A stretch of 64,000 nt of DNA from Oscheius sp. JU75 (taxonomy: Eukaryota > Nematoda > Chromadorea > Rhabditida > Rhabditidae): contig JASJZC010000005.1 in assembly GCA_037178855.1 (NCBI GenBank), forward strand, positions 7,006,001-7,070,000. Direction: 5' to 3'. How positions within the stretch are numbered: position 1 is the stretch's first letter; each line of letters starts with the position of its first letter. Of the stretch, positions 34,742 to 44,757 are shown one piece after another. The notes under the pieces were generated by a model. That model was given only the letters and a program-made list of their open reading frames with translations, was not told the DNA's origin and made no database searches. A program made the translations under genes and the position numbers.

Positions 34742-34897
34742 TTTAGGATCATAGAAAAGGTTTCAAATAGTCAGGATTAAACTTACCTCATGTTTTGAAA
34801 CAGCTCGATAGATTTCTTGGAAGGAAGCGACCAGTTTTCTCCACATAAAATAGCAAAAAGACCGAGAAACGGTGAGGTCGAAAAAGAAAAAAGATCT
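34742..34897. other. Short spacer
   Basis: Gap between the NHR stop and the tRNA-like sequence; nothing recognised. Confidence 0.3.
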
Positions 34898-34980
34898 TCC
34901 GTTGTCGGGAATCGAACCCGGGCCTTATGGGTGAGAGCCATAAATCTTAACCACAATAGTCCATTTCTAAAGAGGAACGG
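34898..34980 (-). pseudogene. tRNA-Glu(CTC)-like sequence with insertion at the acceptor/D junction
   Basis: Read on the minus strand, the D arm, anticodon arm (stem TTATG/CATAA around CTCTCAC, anticodon CTC), T arm (CGGGTTCGATTCCCG) and 3' acceptor strand CAACGGA match tRNA-Glu. The 5' acceptor strand does not join directly: CCGTT is followed by about 12 extra bases (cctctttagaaa) before TGGACTATTG. That should prevent normal folding, so I call it a pseudogene or damaged copy. Confidence 0.75.
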
Positions 34981-36469
34981 TTGTTAAAGGGCTGACTACT
35001 TATGCACCAATCTATTCAAGTAAAATTGGCGTGGAGAACAAAAACGCTTTTTGCAATTTTAGTCAGTTTTCCGAAGTTCTTTTCTTGTTTTAATGTTGTT
35101 ATCGAATTGTACTATCGAAAAGACCTACGTGGCAACTAATGTAACGGAAAAACTGGGCTAAAGACATTGAAAAAGGTCAAAACTTGAAGAATGAAGCTCA
35201 GCCAAGGTATTTTTTCAATTTCAGTGATTTATACTAGTTTTTTTCGATTTTGTTCAGTAGGTTTTCAAGGATTCTGAGTTCGATGGCGAGCTCAAAACTT
35301 AAAAAAAACGCCTCTAAAATGGCTAAAATAGCGAAATATAGGTTTTTGAGGGAGTTTGTGACAGGACCCACTACCGCTCTTCGTTCGACCACGGACCACC
35401 GCGTGTTGTGCGCGTCGCCACTATTTCAAACCGGGCGCAAATGCCGCTGGTTTTCTTAAGGACAGTATCCTACACAAATTATGATTCAAACTGGTTTTGG
35501 CATAGGATACCGTATACCCTACATTGAAGTGAAAATGTTGAACCTAAACTTTAACAGATCAATGATATCCACCGATTTCATGGCTGTTGACTTCAAATGT
35601 TATCCTGCTCACAAACATGTAATGATGACGATTCGCTCACGAAAACAGCTAATAGAGGTATAGAGAGGAGGTTCAGAAGCCGTCTCTTCCTTGGTGCCGC
35701 AAATGTAAAGTGGCCGTGTAAACATTCTGGTCATTCCTGCCTGATTGGAAATTTATGAAACCCTCGCTTTGAAAGCATAATTATCATTGTGATTCGTTGG
35801 ACTTGAATGAGCGTCGAGTTCATTGAATTCTCTGTTGCTTTGTAATTTCCTAGTGTTACATAGTTCCTCCTCGATGGGTTTAAGCAAGCAATTTATTAAA
35901 GACTATGCGATTTTGTCTAGACTGACCTTCTGTTCGGTTTAAACTCATCTCAATAAGTTGTCATTAGATTCCTCATTACGGCGAACCAGTCTCAAACATC
36001 TGCTTCCTCCCAGAGGATTTTTGAACGAGCATTGATGAAGTCTCTTTTGATATGACACAGGTTTTTCATACTTTCTCGCAACCGCGAGAATTTTCGATAC
36101 AATTTTTTTCCGGAGCAGATAGTTTTGCGTCATTTCAACTGAAGTTTTTGATTACTTTGTTACATTTTTGTCCTAGTCGATACGAAAAGGTTTCGTGTCC
36201 ATGTGCATAAATTCACATAGTCAGAGATAAATTTGTCAAATGGTCTGTCTTACATTTTGGACTAGACACAGAATACTGCTTGTGAGCTTCTCTCTTATTT
36301 CAAAACATGACTCTATTTCGGGTCCCATAAGAGTTAGTTTTGATTCTCACATGTTCATCACAAGGACACGCATATTTCCACCTTTGTTTAAACTTTTCCA
36401 CATGACTAGCAGATTGCTTCAATGTCCATCTTCAGCGTACAGCTTCATTACCCGTACTCTCCTCACTGA
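34981..36469. other. Intergenic region with a GC-rich patch
   Basis: About 1.5 kb. No supportable gene. A patch at about 35360-35450 is clearly more GC-rich than its AT-rich surroundings and follows a stretch of tandem-like gctaaaata/gcgaaatata phrases (35318-35342), which may be a dispersed repeat. Confidence 0.35.
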
Positions 36470-38016
36470 ATGGACGAGTGTATTCTTCCGGCATCATCCT
36501 CCGCATATGTTGTCCAACGACCGGCTTATATTATTGCTCAAGGAATACAAATCACGATCAGTCTTGTTACAATAGTAATTGTGCTATGTTGGCGAACATT
36601 TATAACTAAACAACTGCTCAACAAGAATGCCATTGTTGGACCTTTTTGTACTTGGCTCTAAAAATCTGTTTCAGACGCTCATGAGCTACATTCTGTTTTC
36701 AATTGCTCTACATGCTGTGGTTTTCGCAGGAACACAGGTAACGACGGCTCAAACAACAGTTTCGGAGGCCCAAAAGTCAAAAGACTTTCCTTATTATAGG
36801 TGACGGAGCAAGGTTAAGTAGTCAAAAATGCAATTATGATAATTGAGCAGCCGAAAAATGATAATTAGGAAATGTTTCCCGTAGAAAACACAATAAGAAA
36901 GAACAGTTTCTCATTTCTCCTTTTCCAGATCCATCACATCGTGTACGATTTTATCTTTGCTCAAACCCAATGTGACTACTTGTTCACAAACTTCACTTGC
37001 ATGTTCGTCAAAATCTTCACTCAATGCTTCAACATCAATCTACCGCTTCTTTTCATTTGTCTTTGTATCGAAAGAACTGTAGCCACAGCCTCGTTGCAAA
37101 ACTATACCGAGAGCACAACCATCATATTTCGTCTGCTACCCATTTTGATGGTATGCCGTTTGTACTGACGTTTAATATACTGTTTCAGTCAGCTCTATCA
37201 ATAATAGCGTCTACACTTGTTTATTATGTGGATGCAGACGACTCATTAAACTCTGCTTCATGTCTTTTCACCACGCTGGCAGCTTGGAATCGGGTGAACG
37301 CGATGTACTATTCGCTGGTGGGAATCAATTTGACCTCGGTAGTATGGATGTTTGGATTGTATCTGCAGAATAGGAGACTGGAGCTCGGGTGAGGAAAATT
37401 TCCTAATGACTCTTTCAAACCGAGAAAGAAAGCACTATTTTTACCTCAAAGTTATTTGCCCCACTCAGTCATTCTGCAGCTAAAAACTGCTATAAATGTT
37501 TGAATTTAGCCATGAAGTATGCTCTTAGCCAGACAAACTGATCAGCTGCCACCTTTTTTTGGCACTAAAACAAATATTGACGTTCCAAAAAAAACTAAAC
37601 GATCAGTTCTTTTATAGACTTGATGCTTTAAGAATCTCCAACTCGATCACACCGTTCACTTCGAGATATCAAATCAAGGAGAATCTACACGTAACCAAGA
37701 CCATTCTGCTATGTGGATCTGTCCAACTGATCGTCACCCTCTGTCATGAATCGGCCAACTTGATCAGAAGATCTCTATCGGGTGTCATCGACACGTTTTT
37801 GTACAGGGAACTGGCAGTTTTCTCTTATGTAAGCTATTGTTTTCGTCTGATCAGAGAGAAACTTTAGCTTATAACTTACGCCAACCTAGCCTTCATTGTA
37901 GTCCTTTATTACCTTCTTCAACTACAGCTAAAAGCCAAACGAAATATTGTCAGTCGTGATATCAGTACGCGGAAGGAAAACAGTGCTGGCGGCTATTTCA
38001 CGCGTTATGCTTGGTG
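36470..38016 (+). CDS. Sra-superfamily chemoreceptor (7TM), receptor C
   Basis: Starts MDECILPASSSAYVVQRP. Blocks in order: IIAQGIQITISLVTIVIVL, RTFITKQLLNKNAI, LMSYILFSIALHAVVFAGTQ, IHHIVYDFIFAQTQCDYLF, FTCMFVKIFTQCFNI, LLFICLCIERTVATAS, YYSLVGINLTSVVWMFGLYL, RYQIKENLHVTKTILLCGS, RELAVFSY and the last exon LITYANLAFIVVLYYLL ending YFTRYAW. Introns in 36.7-36.9 kb and 37.39-37.62 kb are longer than usual. It is closest by eye to receptor D (shared NKNA and KENLHxTK) and is on the opposite strand from A, B and D. It ends 50 bases from the convergent Ser/Pro-rich gene. Confidence 0.82.
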
Positions 38017-38065
38017 ACCTTCTTTGAATAAATACTCAATCGAAATCCTTTATTTTCTGATCACT

Positions 38066-38357
38066 CTAGTTACGAGCACGAAGAGGAGGAGGAATGGTAG
38101 GTACGATGGGCTCGACCGTCTCGGGAAGTGGAGAAGATGGAACAGGAGAGCTGGGAACAGGGCTGCTGCGAGGAGGACGACTGGCACGGGTGCGACCCTT
38201 CTCTTCGCTGGAGTCACTCGAAGACTTCGAGCTACTGTGACTCTTTAATGGCCTTTTTGAGGAGTTTGATAAGATAACTTACTCCGTGCTTTCCCTTCTT
38301 GGGATGAGCGATGGCTACAGCGATGAGGGCGAAGGCGAGGGCGAGAGCGAGCTTCAT
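38066..38357 (-). CDS. Small secreted Ser/Pro-rich protein
   Basis: Two exons with a 40-bp intron (gtaagt...attaaag) give about 85 residues or fewer. The N-terminus MKLALALAFALIAVAIAHPK is a strong signal peptide, then KKGKHG, a serine tract (SHSSSKSSSSDSSEEKG) and a Pro/Ser tail with repeated SSPVP units, ending PPPLRARN. There are no cysteines. It may be an extracellular or cuticle-associated disordered protein; no family recognised. An ATAAAAG box at 38391-38397 lies about 35 bases upstream of the ATG and may be a core promoter. It sits between receptors C and D, in the same orientation as D. Confidence 0.75.
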
Positions 38358-38390
38358 CGTTTTCGAATGATGTCCAGCATGGAGAGGTGG

Positions 38391-38397
38391 CTTTTAT
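38391..38397 (-). promoter_or_regulatory. TATA-like box of the Ser/Pro-rich gene
   Basis: ATAAAAG on the minus strand, 33-40 bases before the start codon, in an otherwise mixed sequence. Position fits a core promoter with a very short 5' UTR. Confidence 0.35.
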
Positions 38398-38768
38398 CCT
38401 GTCCTTCCAAGCTTGCCTAGCTGCCATCAAAAGCGGAGGATTCCTACCATGTTTGTGCAGTAACAGATCATAGGACTGTCTGACGTTCAATGCTCAGAGA
38501 AGACACAAGATGTTGAGAAACTGGCTGCGAAGCCTCACAAGTTCTCATGTCTGCATCACCCTTGTACTCAAGGGAATCTTACTGGAAGAAAGCTTTAAGC
38601 TCAAGTAACACCGTGTTTCACGGACTCTTTCCCTGTGATCTAGCGTATAAACAGAAGCCCGGAACTGCATCGCCCTTTGCCCACCCTCAGCTGGTCAAAC
38701 ATGTTCAAACTCCCCATTTGACAAAGAGGAACAAATAAAAAAGTTCATTGTGTTACCACATGTAATTG

Positions 38769-40003
38769 CTAAAATATCCGCTCAAACTGTTGTTCTTCCT
38801 TAGGTTGATGTCCACCATTATCATGTTCCGCTTGCTTTTCAGTTGTTTCTTTAGTAAGAAGAACAGGGCGAGTACGAAGAGCAGATTCGCATACGTTATC
38901 AACTGAAAACCTACGTATTCGTTTGGGGCGAGAGGTTCTTTTTACGTAGTTATAAACAGACAGCTCTCGATAAAAGTTCTTCTCCAGCAATGTCACATAT
39001 GCTCTCCGAACAGAATTCGAAACTTCGTGCAACAGAGTGACAATGAGCTGAACAGATCCACAAAGGAGGATAATTTTTGTGATGTGGAGATTCTCCTTGA
39101 CTTGATATCGTGTGTTCAATGTAGTCGAGGCGTCTGCGACACTGAAATATCTAAAATTTGATTGTGCCTGAATAAAGTCGGAGTTGGACTATTCAAAGGT
39201 ACAGCCTCTTACCTCTTCTCCAGCCTCCGATTCTTCAAATACAGTAAAAACATCCACAGCATTGCAACTGAATTGATGGTAATTAGCGAGTAATACATGT
39301 TGTTGACTCTCTGCCAAGATATTCCGGTGTTGAAGAGACACGACTCTGTGTGATTGATATCGTAGGCGTCCACATAGAAGACGATTCCCGAAAAACTAAT
39401 TGAGATGGAGATTGTCAGAAGAGGCAAAACGCGAAAAATGAAAGCAGAGGTCTTATTGTAGTTCTGCAGAGAGAAGGTGGCCATTGTTCGTTCTATACAG
39501 AGACTGATGAAGAGTAGAGCTAGATTTATAGTGAAGCAATGAGTGAAGGTTTTGACGAAAAGACAACTGAAGTTGGAAAAGATGTAGTCGCAGCTATTTC
39601 GGACGAAAAGGAAGTCATAGATCATGTGGTGGAGCTGAAAAAACTCTGTATATGACGTGACCAATGGGAAGTCTACGAATTGCTCCCAAAGTTCACAATA
39701 CTTCGGTGAAACAGCCTGGACCATCCAAAAGACTCACCTGAGTTCCAGTATAGATCGACGCATGAAAAACAATAGACAAGAGAATGTTCCCCATCAAAAT
39801 CTGAACAACTTCTACACAAGAAACTGCGAAAAACCTACCTTAGCATTCTTATTTATCAGCTGTTTCAATATAAATTTTCTCCCTAGATGAACCACGACGT
39901 TTGTTGCCATACAAATACTGATTTGAACACATTGGGCCAGAATATAAGTAGAGCTAGAGACTAGACTCTCAGATCTCGTACAGGACTCTGATGTGAGATT
40001 CAT
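38769..40003 (-). CDS. Sra-superfamily chemoreceptor (7TM), receptor D
   Basis: Starts MNLTSESCTRSESLVSSS at 40003, just after a tttcag that may be a trans-splice acceptor. Blocks in order: YILAQCVQISICMATNVVV, KFILKQLINKNAK, MGNILLSIVFHASIYTGTQ, LHHMIYDFLFVRNSCDYIF, FSCLFVKTFTHCFTI, LLFISLCIERTMATFS, YYSLITINSVAMLWMFLLYL, RYQVKENLHITKIILLCGS and LITYANLLFVLALFFLL, stop at 38769. The tail ends LSGYF and lacks the final basic/Trp residues of A-C. Introns have GT/AG ends. No lesion seen. Confidence 0.83.
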
Positions 40004-41299
40004 AGAACCTGAAATTGGATTCTCATGGAAACAAATTGAGGTAGTGAACTGGAAATAAAAAGAACTTTCTATTGAGTGGGAGTAAATCGTTATCGAGTTC
40101 TTCAGGAGAGATCTAATGGGAGAAAAATATTCTCAGGAATGTAGTAAGAGTATTGAATTCTAATCGAGATGAATCTTCGAAAAAAAAAGATGATCGGACA
40201 ACCTTGTAATTGGCGTAGATTATACCCCTTAAATGCAAGGGCAAACGGCCTTTTGATGAAAATAGTCGGAAGTATGAATCAAGAAGGTCTACAGGCATTT
40301 TCCACTCTACTAGTTAGCAAAGAAGTCTATTCTTGCCAGTAACGAGGAAGTTAGACAGCAGGGAAACCAATAGTTTAGCTGACAACATGGGTGGCGGAAC
40401 ACAACAACGTGACGGAAATCAGAAATAATTGCTAAATTGGACGTATTAATGTTTTGATCAGAAGTTGTCAGTTAGAAAACATTAGGGATTTGGGAATTGA
40501 TGATAGCAACAAGAAGCATGGCAAAAAGACATTGATGTACGGAGACTACTACTTTAGCTACACCCGTTTGGTTTCATCTTTTGCAGCAAGCTCTTTTTGT
40601 CATTTTGATAAAGTACTCAATGTGTTTACAAAGCTATATTACTTTTAGGAAGTTAGCACTGGCCACAAGGCTTTTGCCGTGGGAGAGTCGGGTAAGAATT
40701 CTCCTGTAGTTGAAGTGATTTACCGTATGTTGTGTGTTTTATTCGTTTTGGATATTTTATGGTTCTCCCAGACCCCAAACTACCCACTTCGACACCACTC
40801 CACTCTCTAATATCTCATTTGATCAATCCGAAACCACTACTGCAGCCCGAAGCGGCCCTCTGACCAAAAACTGAAGTTCTCGAATCTGGGTTACCCGGGA
40901 CCCCGATCCTAGTCTTGGTGGATAGAAAAAGGTTACTGACAGTGGTAGCCAAAGATTTGCAAAAGTTCAAGGGAAAAAGTAGGAAATACCTGACCTGAGT
41001 TGGTAGAAGGCGACGGTGGAGCATGGAGATGACAGCACTGACGGGAAGTAGAGCGGAGTTGTCACAGCAGCAGCACAGGCGGAGCACAAGCGAGCGAGTG
41101 ACTTTCAACCGAGGAGACAATTCTGACAAGTTTCAACAAGATAGTCAAAGCGAAATTTATGATTCGTGATTTGATAAGTCAAGGTTGCCTTCTAGGACTT
41201 GGAGAACAGCGAAGATTGATAGATGACTCCTTCACACTGGTCAGTTGAAAATGAGGGGGTATGTAGTCTGACAAAATAAAGAAATCTCGACAATTCAAG
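40004..41299. other. Intergenic region
   Basis: About 1.3 kb. A minus-strand ORF at 40815-41129 (with a CCCC run) ends near an AG-gt junction at about 40995 and could be a stray exon, but nothing joins it. No gene called. Confidence 0.35.
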
Positions 41300-42511
41300 T
41301 TAGGTACCCGATGATGTCGTATACGTTATCCCTGGTGAAATCTGCACAATCGGTCCTTCAACTTCTAAAAAGAAAGGGTTACCTTATTGAAGAAACGGAA
41401 AACAGCCTGTTTATATTCCGAGATCAGTATTATCATAACAATAGGGTCCAGGGTCTGGGCTATCGGAAGTAACATTCCCAAATAGAGGACATAGTCGCTA
41501 ATTGAAAAGTCGAAAATGACGGCAAGGTCCACGAGGACGGGGGGTAGTGCGTGGCAAATCATTGGTAGAATGGTCTAAAGTTTTGATTCTGGAATATAGA
41601 TGAGCTGCTTACTTGAACTGTCAGTAGAAGATAGATACGGTAGTGAATGTTGACATGGAAATCGACGACACTGCAAAATTGGCGAAGATCACGACGGATA
41701 CTGTAACTGCAGTAGGAAATTACGGTGATGTAGAAGGCAAAGAAGACAATATAGCCGCCCATAGCAAACACCATTTCGTGATCGATTTGCTTGTCATCCT
41801 GCTTAAAGTTGTTTATAACTTTTGTAATGTGTACCTCGAGTACAAGAGCCAGGTAAAACGAAGTTTCTCACCATAAAAGTAGCAAAAACTTACAAAAAGG
41901 ATTCCTCCCATGTATCCAACTTCACTTGCTGGTTTCCTGGTCATATTAAAGAAATTATCTCCGAGCATTTCATCTCTTTCTGCTGTTGGAAGTATCCGCC
42001 AGCAGAAAAATGTTAGAAGGAGTTCCACGACTGTCGATAGCAGTAGCCCCATTATGAAGTTTCTCAGCCTTAGGAGCCATGGCTTCTTGCTGAAAAAAGG
42101 ACACTTAGGAGTATAAATAGGCGAAAACTTTTTGATGACAGCCAATCTGTACAAGAAGCACCAAACTATAACTATACAGCAAAGTGTGTAGGCTGAAACC
42201 GAGAACAAGACAATGTAGGATTGGACGTCTCGATGAAATAGGTTCAAAGTGGCATAGAATGTCTTTCCTCGAGGTGGCGAACCCCAAACCTAAAGCTTTA
42301 GGCCTTCCATCCTTTGTTAGTTCAAGCTCACAGGTACAGTCAATGCTAAACACCCAGAAAACAAAGCGGAGCTGACTGAGTAAACCAGCAGGAAGTACTT
42401 GTAGCGACCAATTCTTTCAGTGGAATGTCGATGAATAATTGGGATCACCAATATGTTGAATAGACAGCCGAGAGAGCTGGTGATGAAGATGATCCATTGC
42501 TCGATCTTCAT
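41300..42511 (-). CDS. Str-superfamily chemoreceptor (7TM), receptor E
   Basis: Starts MKIEQWIIFITSSLGCLF at 42511, directly after tattcag, a good trans-splice acceptor. The N-terminal block GCLFNILVIPIIHRH then RIGRYKYFLLVYSVSSALF matches the opening of nematode Str-superfamily receptors (str/srd/srj). Later blocks: IVLFSVSAYTLCCIVIVWCF, LRNFIMGLLLSTVVELLL, YIVFFAFYITVISYCSYSI, then DYVLYLGMLLPIAQTLDPIV and ISEYKQAVFRFFNK, the typical TM7 proline-asparagine-like end. The last exon (41300 to about 41341) adds ISPGITYTTSSGT. All introns are short. This family is unrelated in detail to the Sra-type receptors nearby. Confidence 0.78.
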
Positions 42512-43559
42512 CCTGAATATTTGAGGGTCAGAAGGCGAAATGTAAAAGAGGAGGGCGTAATTAATGATGTCAGCTCTAGCAAGATTAAAACTGATGGACG
42601 CATAAGGAATGTGACAAAAATGTTTGTATTCGGATAATGCGACAATTGTGAAGGAGCCAAATAACGACAGCAGATAAAAACAGTTAATACTCTTGCACTT
42701 GATAGTTTGAACATAGTGTGATGACAGGATTAACGTTGGGAGAAAATGGGATAGGCACCTGATTCGAAATTAAAGATTTGCGTACATTCGAGAACCAAAA
42801 ACAAGAAAAAGATAGTGGGTGCAAGATATGAGAGAGTCTCAAGGAATACTCTTCGCATTCTAGATACCAGGATGACTAGAATCGTGCACGAATAAGAGAG
42901 AACTCTCAGTGTTAATGAGGACTGGGTAAAACCCAAATGGCGTTATCAACTAGGCTGGAACCAGGAGCAAAACTCGAAGAAGCATTTTGTTCTTAGACAA
43001 GAGAAAAAGATTAAGTGTTTTGTGAACGTTCATCCCAATTCAGACAAAGCAAGAAGACTAACTTGGTCTTTCTGCCCTTGCTTGAAGTCAAAATTGAGCT
43101 ACTTTGCTAAGCGGAAAGCTAAGCTGAACACAACATAAGGACTCGATTCCTGCGAAAATCCAGTCAAAAACAGAACAAGAATCGTCTACATTCTTCATCT
43201 AGGCAATACCCGGGTGGGAAGAAATGTGAGACAGATTTGTGAGATAATGTCTGATTGAAGAGCAATTTTTTCAGCTGCTGGAGTGAGGAGTAAGCTTCCT
43301 CCGAGGTGTGAGCATTCGAAACAGGGCAAAGGTGTTGTTCTGTTTATGGAGTGCAGATGATCTAGTTAGGCAGTTAATCTGTGTATAAGTATAGTAAAGT
43401 ATATTGAACGAGTATTCTGACTGTGTATCGATCTGGACATAAGTTTACTCTTCATATAAATTATATCAAGCTCTCGGGATAGTATTGCTAAGTATATCCT
43501 TCTTCCCAGCTAGTCAACTAGTTGCGAAAACATAGCTATTGTGGTCAGGATTCCACGTT
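42512..43559. other. Spacer with hydrophobic minus-strand ORFs
   Basis: Minus-strand ORFs at 42508-42714 and 42730-42936 are hydrophobic (RVLSYSCTILVILVSR, YLAPTIFFLFLVLEC) and could be decayed receptor exons. I cannot join them into a gene. Confidence 0.3.
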
Positions 43560-43952
43560 TCAACAATATTCTTTAAAGTCCTCTTGTACAGTATGGGTTC
43601 CGTGGTTCAGCAGCAAAGTAACAAAAAGATAAATAATGTAATGGAGCATCTGCAAAATGACGGTTGATTTTAAGGACAGAGAGTGACTTTGTACGTGTTG
43701 CTTGGAACCGAAATATAGAATAATTACATTCGCTAGTAACAATAAGATATTGCGCGTTGCACAAAAAAATGGACCTAGTAAAAAGCTCAAGGTAAACAGC
43801 AAACAACTTGATGACAACAAGATTAATACCCAGATGATACCCAGATAGTCAAATAGGAAAAATAATGAGGCTGACAGTATTTCTTGGGTTGGCAAACAAG
43901 TCAATTCGCTTTTTGTAAGCATGTCATTTGCTTTCATTACGATAACTGCCAA
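43560..43952 (-). pseudogene. Orphan multi-TM fragment, possibly a decayed chemoreceptor
   Basis: 130-residue open frame with about three hydrophobic segments: SLFFLFDYLGIIWVLILL, CLLFTLSFLLGPFFC, and ILQMLHYIIYLFVTLLL. The order (short polar N-terminus with Cys, helix, charged stretch, LSLKSTVILQMLHYII) recalls TM1-TM2 of the Sra-type receptors. No downstream exons follow, so it is either a fragment or an unrelated gene. An intron near 43775-43815 is possible. Confidence 0.35.
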
Positions 43953-44084
43953 GCTATTGGTTATAGCACCTCGTGTTGCTCACTCAGTCCTCTACCACCA
44001 TCATGTACGACACCACTTCCCTTCTTCTTATTCTCTATTCTGTGTTCGTTTTGATCCGGACTATTGACGACCTGCCACCCTACC

Positions 44085-44643
44085 ATCTGCGACATGTCAT
44101 GTTAAATGTGTTTCTCAAAGGCACGAATGGAGCCCAAACGGCGCTAATATCAACGATGTTGATGGCCAATTAACGACGTCTACAAGGGTATGCCAGTTGT
44201 GTCGTTTTCGGTCTGGGGACAAAAGCGTCGAAGATGAGCCAAGGTAAGGTAGACCAACAAGTTTCGATGAATCGAAACTGCTGCAGCTCATGAACGAGAA
44301 TAATCGGTAGACTACCCGTGAACTAGCAGAGGCACTGTCTGTCAGTCACGTCGCAGTGGAACATTATTTGAAGCAATTGAGATTTACGAAAAAACTCACT
44401 CGCTCCAAGATCCATGACCTGGGTTGGGAGATTTTACCCCATCCTCCTTATAGCCAGGACCTTGCCTCTTCCGACTATTATCTGTTCCTGACTCTCAACA
44501 ACGCGATTGGAGTACAACAGTTCGATTCCGACGGCGCACTCAAAACCTCATTGACAAACTTCTTCGCGTCGAAACGCAAGGTGTTCTACGAGCGTGTCAT
44601 CCGTAAGCTTGTGGTGCATCATAGTGGTGATTACAACGAATGA
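44085..44643 (+). mobile_element. Internally deleted mariner transposase
   Basis: Plus-strand fragments match mariner transposase in order: LNVFLKGTNGAQTA (N-terminal helix), CRFRSGDKSVEDEPR and GRPTSFDESKLLQLM, then TRELAEALSVSHVAV. After QLRFTKKL the sequence jumps straight to GWEILPHPPYSQDLASSDYYLF and ends in FFASKRKVFYERVIRKL. The roughly 120-residue middle carrying most of the catalytic core is missing, and there are frame changes and stops near the N-terminus, so it is inactive. Confidence 0.85.
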
Positions 44644-44757
44644 AAAAGTTGTTTGGAAGTCAATAAATTTTTGCATTTGAAAAAGCGATAAGACTGCCAA
44701 ACTTTGCCAACCCAATAAGTATTGTTCACCCGTACAAATAATTTAAGCATAATTATA

